A stretch of DNA of 64,000 nt. It comes from Venturia oleaginea. Its lineage: Eukaryota; Ascomycota; Dothideomycetes; Venturiales; Venturiaceae. The notes beneath the pieces were generated by a model. It did not search any database and had not been told where the DNA came from. It saw nothing but the letters and a program-made list of their open reading frames with translations. Positions within the stretch are counted from its first letter, which is position 1. Each line of letters begins with the position of its first letter. Below are positions 55,684 through 64,000 of this stretch, in pieces. Made by a program: the position numbers and the translations under genes. Location of the stretch: positions 868,001 to 932,000 of the forward strand of contig JABMLP010000004.1 in NCBI GenBank assembly GCA_013176395.1. Direction: 5' to 3'.

Positions 55684-55725
55684 TAATACTATAAATTGTT
55701 GTAGGGTTGCGTAGTATTTTTACGA

Positions 55726-56655
55726 GGCCTCCAAAGCCGAAATCTGAGCCTGTACGAGGCGGAGGCTACGAACCTGTATTCATCTCGCCACATCTCAGAT
55801 GTAGGGCAGTGACCAGAGCCGATCAGATCAACGCACGCTCGTGGTGGTTGCCCGTCGTCGCACTCGCGCAGCAAGAGGCCACGTTGCACCACGACCGTAC
55901 CGCGAGCACACCATCGCCGAAAAGGCCCAGACACACCGGCAACAACAGGATCAATTAAACAAACGTAAAGAACGACCTCCCACGTACCAGGCGAGCATCG
56001 AGCCGTCCTCGACCTCTATCCTCCTCCGCACGATATCGCGATAAAACCCTTCAACCCTACACGGACAGAAAACTAGGTACGGAACTGGATTGGTCCTCCA
56101 GGGTGCCATCAACAAACAGTAGGGAAGAACTTCTAAGGCGGAAAGAAGATGATAGGAGGATTCTTGGGTGCCCTTTCGGATAAGGGCGAGAGGCATGCGG
56201 ATATAGGCGGGCGAAGGCACGGTACAGACACGGTATAAGCACGGAGGAACAGTAAAGAAGCAGATAACGAATTCAGGCTTGAATTTAGATCAAGGATAAT
56301 GGGCACACACAGAAAGTCATCGCCAGGGAAAGGGGAACAACAGTTACAGAATAACCGCTCCCACCCAGGCCCGCCTGGGTACGGTTAAAATGCAGTCACT
56401 CTACATAGAGGTGTTACGACACGGTTTTGGAGCAATCGACCTCGCTATAGTGTTGACCCGAATAGCACTCAGAGACAAGCAGAAAGGGAAGGGAGAGGCC
56501 GACTAGTACGGTTATCAAACTTCCCAGGAAAGAAACGGAAGGGAATTTTCCATGTCTTTGGTCTCACATGGTTTTATACCCCTTGTAAATACAGTGGATG
56601 TTGGCACAGGCACATTAGAGCCCTACATACAACAATAAATCCTGATTACTATTAG
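55726..56655 (+). mobile_element. LINE 3' fragment with perfect 11-bp target duplication (L3)
   Basis: TATTTTTACGA at 55715-55725 and 56656-56666 flanks a 930-bp insert. Its last 70 bp (GATGTTGGCACAGGC, then CCTACATACAACAATAAATC, ending ATTAG) match the 3' end of L1 at 3266-3335. The upstream part has no recognisable protein and is probably 3' untranslated or highly truncated LINE sequence. The insertion lies between F3 and the right terminal repeat of F2. Confidence 0.8.
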
Positions 56656-56731
56656 TATTTTTACGAAGGCGGTTTACGTTTGTGAGGTGGCCCACTCGCT
56701 TGGGTGGCCCACTCGCTTGTGAAGTACCTTA

Positions 56732-58020
56732 ATGATCCTGCGGGATTTTTTTAATACCAGTCGTCCGTCTGGTCCGTGTAGAGTATGTGCGAGGAAGGAA
56801 CATCAAAATCTGAATTTATTTGTATTAGAATACGCCGGCGGTATGAAAGCTGCAGCTGAAAAATCCTACTAAAGATTGCGTCTAGTGATAACGTTTTCCT
56901 CGGTATCACAACCAGAGGCAAGGGATGCTCTTGGCTCTTTTTCCTCGTGATGTTCTACTGGTGAAATTCAGCTACTTTTGTTTTAGAGACGATTGTTCGA
57001 AAGATGTGATGCGGTGCTATGGCAAGTTCATGAATCTTTGATGGTCTTTCTTTTCTGCTTCCATTTTTTGAGAAATCTTAACGGCCCTGCCTCTTTCCGT
57101 GTTAAGAACCTCCCTAGCTGACTGTCTCGTCCTTTGTCCTTCTACCTCATCAGTTCCTCCACCATCTCCATCGATCAAAGATAGGCGTTGAGTCGTCTAT
57201 CTTCTAAGTTGATCTACCGATGAACGCATTTCAACAATAAACCGACGCCGTCTTGATGAATGACGTGGCCATTTCATAGCCTGCGCCATCTCGATGAAAC
57301 TTCTTGCTATCCCCGCTTGCCTAGCACTTCTCGTCTCCATCATTGCAGTATGGCTGTCCCAAGCTATCTTCTTCCCCTTCTTCTAAACGTTGGCTCAGCG
57401 GCCCGACAATCACCAGCTCATTAAACCTTGGTTCGATTGTAGCCGATGAGGTGCCGAGTGAGTCTTGGATTCTTGGCTCCATACTAGTATTGATATTATC
57501 AGCTAGGGATTCGTCATGACATCGCCTGTTTTTTTCCTCTCTTGGGATTCCGGATTGATTGGGAGTTGTTTTGGAGATAATTGCTGTTTGTATTGGGATA
57601 TCTACCGGTTTTTTGATGAGTAGTGGCGAAGGGGGGGATGGGCTTGGTATAAGGGAGGATGCTATTAGAACATGGCGGATTTCAAGGCGAGCAAGAAGTC
57701 GTAGTTGACTCAGGGAGTATCAGCAGTAGCTCAGCATATTCACCAATATACAGTATCAGTACTTTTGTAAACTACCTGTTCAAATGCCTAGATATATATA
57801 CGCATCGCATTCAAGCTCCGCTGGTATCAAAAACGTAAAGAGCCACGCCAACGCTGGTACTACAAATAAACCACCGTCCCAATCACCAAACCACCCTGAT
57901 CCATCATCATCACAGTCGTAATCATTCTCAATCCATCCAACAGCAAAATGTACTTCTCTCAGAAGACCGAAGCATTTTCATCTCCAAAACTCGGAATCCC
58001 CTACTAGAATCCACTACTGA
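56732..58020. other. spacer without a supported gene
   Basis: No conserved frame. It includes a 30-codon micro-ORF at 57294-57386 whose product is almost wholly hydrophobic (MKLLAIPACLALLVSIIAVW...). It has a start and a TAA but no splice extension. I list it as an observation only. Confidence 0.35.
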
Positions 58021-61003
58021 TCATCCAAAATCAATGCTCCCCCTCCCCCCACTCCCACCCCCGCTCAAAAAGAAATCCAACTCACTAGGTCCACCTCTAC
58101 TCTGCTCATTCTCAGCCAACTGCTCCAATAAACTAAGGAACGGATCACTTTCAACATTATTCGCGCCACTGCCATCTCCAACACCACCATGAGACCCATT
58201 GACACTCAGCGTCCCCTCCGTCGGCGCCTTGTTAGGCGCTATATCGTCGAATTGGGCGGGCATACTGAACATGGGATCATACTCATTCGTATCAAGGTGG
58301 GAATGAGACTGATGCGCAGAGTCGATATGTTGGTTGTGGAGGGTAGAGTGGGGATTTGAATTGGGCAAAGAAGGGGAAGCTGTGAATGTGAAATTTGGAC
58401 TTGCGTTTGCTGGTAGTGAGGAATGGGGGTAGGGATGATCTGTGTGGCCGTTTAATCCGTTTTGTTGTTGGTGTTGATGTGGTTGTTGTTGGGCGTTTGA
58501 GGATAGGTAGGGGGATTGGTAGGTATCTGAGCTTTGGATTCCGTTGTAGGTTGCTGGGACAAGGCTATTTGGAGATTGGTTTGTGGGGCCTGTTGCGCGG
58601 CGTTTTCGGGGTGGGCCTTGGGAGGGGTCCACTGTTGAGGGGACGGCAGCGGGTGTTTGGAGTGGGTAGAAGCTTTGACTTGGGTAAGTTTGGATTGTCG
58701 GGTTGCAGTAGGAGTGGCTTCTTGAATTTGGTGGACGGGAAAGACTGCATTTGTTAGTGGATTGAACTAATCTCTCGTTGGAATTAGGAATATACCTTTC
58801 TTCGACAGCGATATCTGCAAAGGTGATGTGGGCGCCGTCAAAGAAGTGTCCAGGATATCGGTCGAAGAAGTCCTCCAAGTGGAAGACTGCGGAGAATCGC
58901 ATCGGGTTTGATGCCAGCGATTTGACCAGTTCCGAATGCGCACCGTATTGCGCCTGCAACGTGTCTCGCTGATGCTGGACACCAGTCCAGATGTACCGCA
59001 GTTCCGAAAGCTGCTGCATCTCTCTCGACAAGAAATCCGTACTCGTCGAAAACACCTCTCCATCGCGACCTCGGTAATGTGCCCCATGCACATGTATCGT
59101 TCCAGCCGTACAGACACAATATCCAACAAAAGACGGCCAATCCAGAATCGAAGAAGATGTCTTCCCAATCTCCACCAGCTCAGCGATAGCATTCGCATGC
59201 AAAAAGCAAATATTCGTGGCCTCAATTTGCCACGACTGATGCTGAGTCGTCCCAGACAATTCCGCCAGATCCACCGGCAAAAAAGGTCGGTAAATCAAAC
59301 AATGAATGAGGTGGTAGATCAACTTGCTCAGCACCAGAATAGTACTATCCGGTTGCCCAAAGAGAGTATCCAAAGAGGAAAACGTGTCCTGCGTTTCCGA
59401 GGCCCAGATATCCAGATCCGACCTAATTTTAGATAAGTTCGATAGGGCGTGCCATGGGAAGTGGGAATCACCCTTCACCCCGCCAGCGGCCAGGTACCGG
59501 TTCGTTATTCCAAGGATCCGGACGATTCCAATCAGCATGCTTGTGCTTCCGTGGCCGGGTTTGCCGGTCGCCATATATTGCAAGTTTCCTACAGCTTGGA
59601 AGTATTCACCTTCTCCGGCTACCAAGCCATTTTGAAGGGTACCACATGGGAGACGAAGGACCACACATTCGTCAGCTATCAGTGAGGGGCGTTTCGAACC
59701 GCAGGCTGCGAAGCGGTCGAGCAGGTAGCAGGCCCAGAACAGCCGCCGGCGGCCTTCTCGTTCTGCAGGCGCTACTCGTAATGTCGATGGTAATTCGCGG
59801 TGTAGATTCAATGCGAAGGCCATACTTATTCCTGATGCTGATGCATGTTAGTTGGTATATTGAGGGATACGTTGGATTGATAATCCTCACAAAGATACAT
59901 GTATGACTTCTTTCCTCGCCCCTCTTGATACATGGCCTGTGATAGTAGTAATAATGTTTGCAATGATTCGATTGATGGTTCATCGATATCAAGTTCTGCG
60001 CGTGCTTGTCTCGTGTACTCACGACCAATCTGAACTGCTGAATTGTATCCGCCGTATTGAGATGCAAATCTACACAATCGTTAGTTTGATTCCTGTCTCA
60101 CATGGCAGAATTCTTACCTTGCGCTCACAGCATAAATGGCATAGGCTAGATGATTAGGCAGTTGTCCTGTTAGTAGCCTTTGCCGCGTCGAAGCTTCGTC
60201 TACAATGTGATATGGTTTGGCATGGATTCGTCCAAAGTACGTGTCCAATAATAATTCGGGGTAGAGTTGGGCGGCAGGTTGAGCTCTAAACCAAGAATCA
60301 GCATCTGTATTTCACATGACGAGCAGAGTTCTCACATTTGCTGTGGCATTGGAGGTGAGGCTCTCGTCGCATTCCCATTCCCGTTCCCGTTCCCGTTCCC
60401 ATTGACAGTACTCGAATTGCTAATTGTCGTCGAATCGGACGTAGACCGTGGGGCATCTTGCTGCTGTATTTGCTTCTTCTTCTTCTCTTCGCCATCCCTA
60501 ATAGCTTCCACGATAGCTTCCTTGACGGAATTCGTAGGCGAGTCCTCTTTCCCCTCCGTCCTCAGTCGTTTCTCCAATCCATCCACACGCTTCAACAATG
60601 CCTCGAGAACATCCGTTTTCGGCCCTCGCTTCTTGGGAACAGCATCTACGTTTATTAGCACGCAAAATCGCGTTGCAAGCAAAACACCAAGACGCACCAT
60701 AAATGCAGGGACATGCAAAGACCTGGCAAGCTTCGCACGCAGGACGTAACCGGTTGCACTTGATCTATAACAATTGCATCAGCAACATAAATCATAACAG
60801 AGGAAGGGAGAGTCAAATGCCAAGGTAACACACACCTTTCTTTTCCGACAGCTCTTGCAGTTCATCGATTCCCTTGGTTCCGAACTCATGCGCCGTTGCG
60901 GAAGTCGATCAATCCCAATCTGCGGCCTCGACATGGGGTCAAAAGAAAGAAAAGCGGTATCCGACGCGTTGTGCGACGTAGACTGCACCTCAATCATCGA
61001 CAT
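58021..61003 (-). CDS. Zn2Cys6 transcription factor with fungal-specific TF domain
   Basis: The ATG at 61003 leads to NCKSCRKRK. After intron 60765-60835 comes [20 protein letters not shown], a full six-cysteine binuclear cluster (C-x2-C-x6-C-x6-C-x2-C-x6-C). Intron 60646-60697 joins to [20 protein letters not shown] and a coiled coil for dimerisation. A Gly-Asn repeat then comes from a hexanucleotide run at about 60375-60405. The middle homology region spans further introns between 60330 and 59824 ([38 protein letters not shown]). It continues in 59823-58021 with [11 protein letters not shown] and [20 protein letters not shown]. The last 220 residues are Gln/Asn/Ser-rich, an activation-type tail. 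It is a nuclear regulator with unknown targets. Confidence 0.85.
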
Positions 61004-62358
61004 CTAAACAACAGCATCCAATAGCACCAAGCAGGCATAGATGGGGACAGGAAAGAAGCAGCGTCGACGAACAGCGAAAGAAGAATCAATAGAGAGGAAT
61101 AATGGAGGTGGTGGCGCGCCAGTATTGTTTTCCTGCTGCTCTGGCTCACAGGTCTCTGCTCGGATCAGATCAACCTAGGCCTACCCTAGGACACCTCTCT
61201 GCTCCCGCAGAAGACTACCGTTGGAGAATGCTTGCTGATGCACTCAGACGGTTCCCGCAGCTAAACGACGATGCTTGCCAGGTCTTGGACCAGGGAGTTG
61301 ATTAAACCTGGACAATAAGTAGGTGGGGGAGCCTCTCCCCTCTCCACACACGAGTGAAAACTGATAGGGCAGGAGAAAGCATCCGCGGTTTGCCCAATCG
61401 GGGTTATTAAATACTCGTTGGTGCTTCGTGTTTAGTTGTTTGGGCAGTGCTGTTATAGCCTTTGAAATCTCCCTCCTGATCTGAGGCTACCTTGATGGCA
61501 TTGGGGGATAAGCAAGCTTCATAACGACTATAAATAGAGCCCGTACAACTGCTACAGGTGTTCGTGATGAAGAAAAGAGCACGGCACCCGTTGCTGCGGG
61601 TGTCCATCGATGAAGAACAGAGCACCGGTAAAGCCATCGCTTCGGCATCCCTTAGTCCGATTTGTGCGCTACCTCCCCACAAAGCTGACTCATCACAAAG
61701 CCTCCATCCGCAGTGCGCATGGCAGCAGCACACACGCTACGAACGACGGGCCAAGAAGCGCCCCAATCACAGATGCCCCAAAAGACGGAGACCCGCAATG
61801 CGAGACATGCACCCCCCATTGCCAAGCCACCTCGCTGTGTCGATCATAGTCTACCCAGAACGTGGCAGCCAGGTTCAATCACCTCAGTGCTTCCAGAAGT
61901 GATGCACATGCCCAAGCCCATAGTACCTTAAACAATGGCCCCAGGGCCACACCCAATCAAGTGCGTAGCCTGCTTCCGAGGTCTGAACCTCCAACCTAGC
62001 CTATATTGTATTTGTGAGCTGAGCGTCCCCACTTTCAAATGAGAGGGGATCTCCATCCAGATCCTTCAATCTATCAAAGTGTAAAAGAGTCATCTGCTTT
62101 CGGCCTTGGTAACGAGGCCTCAAGGTCAATGGCATGTGAAGGTAGGGTACTGGGTTAAAACCATTTTAACTATCACGCCAGCAGAGCGGTGCCAACTAAG
62201 GGAAAAGGTAAAGGTGAGTCGTAGCAATTATCTTGTAACTATGACAGGCCAGTCTGTGCCGGTAACCTGAAGCAACTATCTCTAACCCAAAGAATGTTTC
62301 ATCAATTCCAACATGTGCCTACGCCATGCGACGCCAATCCAGAAGACCAACCATCTTC
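61004..62358. other. spacer without a supported gene
   Basis: Contains the regulator's promoter and a stretch (61100-62300) of unassigned sequence. No domain in any frame and no repeat that I could define. Confidence 0.35.
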
Positions 62359-64000
62359 TCAATACAGCCCACCCGAAGCCAGCCGTACAAAATCATAAGG
62401 AACGTTCTGCCCCACCAGCAATCGCAATGTCTCCACAGTAGTCCAAGCACTCACATCCGCGATCCCATACGCCGTCCACCCAAGACTCGATGCCACAGCC
62501 AAGGGATCATTCCTCTTCTGCCCAGTAGCCAAATCCACAAACACTTTGCCCGCTGTAAACCCTGGTTGCCTCCCACTCCCACTGTAATGTTTCAAAAGCG
62601 GTCCAACCAATAATGATTTGTCGGCCGGTAGGGCAGAGATGATGGCGAAAGGGTGCTCGAGAAGCTTCAAATCTTCGATCCCTCGTACAGCCGAAATTCC
62701 CGAGGCTAGAGGACCATGCATTGTGAAACCGATTGTGTATATCGGACCAATACCTAGACTTTTCAAGGCAAACACCGATGCTGCGGCGTCAGACTCAGCG
62801 TTGGCAAGTAGCAGTGCGGCTCTGCTGCTGTAGGCTGACGGCACGAAGTCCCGGCTGAGTGTTGCCCTGATGCCTTTCCACTGTGCGTTTTCGCCGACAT
62901 GGGAGCCATCTGCGCGCACGGCGATGGTATCCACTTGTCCAATTGCTCTTGCTGCGTCTGAGAGACTGGGCAGACAAGGTGTTGCTGCTGGGATTGGTGG
63001 ATCCAGGTATGCGCCACCAAAAGTTGGCCTTCGGAGGAGACTTTCGAGTGATTTTTTGGGTGACCGTTCGACGAAGAAGAATTGATGCGGCAGACTGAGC
63101 TCGTTGAAACATTTGTCGATGAATGGGGCCTGTACTGTGCTTCCACCCCTGCCGATTCCATAAAAGTCGAGTTTGGGCATCTGGCCCATGCTGTGCAATG
63201 CTTGATTGATCTCCGCAGCGCTCAACTGACCTGGCGCAGCGATCATGGGGAGAATGGGATGCGTGATGGGTGTGAATATCTTGTTCATCATGCGCGAGAA
63301 CTGTCCAACTGGGCCCATGTTGAGTCCTGAAAATGGCGGATGCGAGTACTTTTGCTGAATCATGAACCGAAAATTTTCCAGCTCATAGTTCTCCTGCATG
63401 GTGCTGACCAGAACGATCATCTTGACCACGTCGCCATACACAGCACCTCTTCTGAAAAGTTCCTCTGCTTCAGGAGATGTCCATTTGAATGTTCGTGAGA
63501 AATCGTGGAATGCGGATATAATTTTGCTGTTGCCCTTCTTTGATGCAATGTTCCTCCGAATTTCTTCTGGGAGCCAAAGTTCCACATCGATGTATTCGCA
63601 TCCCCATTGTATAGCCTTCATCAGGTATTTGTAGAACAGTTGCGGATCGTCCATGGGAAACCTGCCGTTCTCATTTGTACACCTCGTTGTATATATGATA
63701 GGCAATTCCGTGCGCTGTCGTAACAGCATCAGTTGCTCGCCCACATACTTCAAGCTGGGCACCTCAGCAAAGGATCCGTCCGAAAGTGGCTCCTTGAGCA
63801 GATCGACCCTTAGCTCAATCGCGTCTGCGCCGACAGACAGGATCTCGAGGTTCGGGAGTGCAGCTCGCACGTCTGGGAATGTAGTAGATATAAGTGTCGT
63901 CCTGGCCTTTCGCGCAAGGTCGCGATGTGGATTAATCTGCTCGCATATGAAGGAAAGATATCGCGCAACATCTCTTCGGTAGAAAGTGGATCGGGTATAT
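62359..64000 (-). CDS. qutR: quinate pathway repressor, AROM-derived (QutR/QA-1S type), 5' part outside the window
   Basis: An open frame from the window edge to the stop at 62359. The N-terminal end of what is visible matches the end of the shikimate-kinase-like domain (STFYRRDVARYLSFICEQ). A type I dehydroquinase-like domain follows: AIELRVDLL, YIIYTTR-type strand LPIIYTTRCTNENGRF, HDFSRTFKW with the active-site His, GDVVKMIV with the Lys. A shikimate-dehydrogenase-like domain ends the protein (DFYGIGRGGSTVQAPFIDKC, GKVFVDLATGQ, GWTAYGIADV). Fungal quinate repressors are built this way and hold the activator QutA inactive without quinate. Whether the enzyme sites still work cannot be judged. 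Neighbouring quinate genes are not in this window. Confidence 0.88.
   Translation of the reverse strand, partial: YTRSTFYRRDVARYLSFICEQINPHRDLARKARTTLISTTFPDVRAALPNLEILSVGADAIELRVDLLKEPLSDGSFAEVPSLKYVGEQLMLLRQRTELPIIYTTRCTNENGRFPMDDPQLFYKYLMKAIQWGCEYIDVELWLPEEIRRNIASKKGNSKIISAFHDFSRTFKWTSPEAEELFRRGAVYGDVVKMIVLVSTMQENYELENFRFMIQQKYSHPPFSGLNMGPVGQFSRMMNKIFTPITHPILPMIAAPGQLSAAEINQALHSMGQMPKLDFYGIGRGGSTVQAPFIDKCFNELSLPHQFFFVERSPKKSLESLLRRPTFGGAYLDPPIPAATPCLPSLSDAARAIGQVDTIAVRADGSHVGENAQWKGIRATLSRDFVPSAYSSRAALLLANAESDAAASVFALKSLGIGPIYTIGFTMHGPLASGISAVRGIEDLKLLEHPFAIISALPADKSLLVGPLLKHYSGSGRQPGFTAGKVFVDLATGQKRNDPLAVASSLGWTAYGIADVSAWTTVETLRLLVGQNVPYDFVRLASGGLY

Larger units (their letters stand above)
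50157..56729 (+). mobile_element. degenerate Fot1-like element hosting a transposon nest (F2)
   Basis: TA at 50155-50156 and 56730-56731 flanks inverted repeats. The left begins ACGAACTTCACAAGCGAG; the right begins, on the opposite strand, AGGTACTTCACAAGCGAG. Both continue through GTGGGCCACCTCACAAACG to ACCGCCTTCGTAA. The right arm has an extra 17-bp unit with a second AAGCGAGTGGGCC. The element's own DNA is about 1.6 kb. The rest is later insertions: a MITE (50570-50761), LINE L2 (51506-53862), Fot1 element F3 (53869-55683) and LINE fragment L3 (55726-56655). Confidence 0.85.

Overview
This is nuclear DNA of a filamentous ascomycete (Pezizomycotina). The evidence is short GT..AG introns of about 46-80 bp with CTAAC/CTGAC-type branch sites, and a gene complement typical of that group: a Zn2Cys6 regulator, a HET-domain fragment, a Pth11-like rhodopsin-domain receptor, an AROM-derived quinate repressor, and fungal DUR3, amidase, Fot1/pogo, Tad-like LINE and chromovirus families. 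I cannot place it to genus.

Layout. (1) 1-8.2 kb is transposons: an apparently intact Fot1/pogo element (718-2587) beside a hAT remnant and a 5'-truncated LINE (3266-8218). (2) 9.9-13.3 kb holds an F-box-like gene and a broken gene. (3) 13.7-22.9 kb holds two tandem paralogues of a small secreted cysteine-containing protein. One of them is split by a young Ty3/Gypsy chromovirus (13830-20015, 333-bp LTRs with one difference seen, 5-bp target duplication). (4) 22.9-27.5 kb is a divergent nitrogen-scavenging pair: a DUR3-type urea transporter with a nonsense codon, and an amidase, sharing a promoter with GATA-factor sites. (5) 28-41 kb is a conserved housekeeping block: a VPS62-domain protein, TAF13, KSH1, an AHC1-like zinc-finger protein, eIF3f and UTP25. 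(6) 41-45 kb has a HET fragment, a Pth11-like receptor and a dead acetyltransferase. (7) 45.8-56.7 kb is accessory DNA. It holds two small secreted cysteine proteins, one being a 48-residue three-exon precursor that looks KEX2-processed, a truncated intron-bearing pogo element, and a multi-layer transposon nest whose insertion order can be read from target-site duplications. (8) 58-64 kb has a Zn2Cys6 activator and a quinate repressor (QutR-like) running off the window edge.

The picture is of conserved gene islands separated by repeat-rich compartments, with small secreted proteins lying next to transposons. Several transposons and genes carry stop codons of the kind C-to-T change produces (CGA to TGA, TGG to TAG), as repeat-induced point mutation would give. 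The chromovirus and the first Fot1 element are open and nearly unmutated, so they look recent. No CRISPR array, rRNA or convincing tRNA gene was seen. Exon boundaries are my reading of splice signals and reading frame and have no transcript support.
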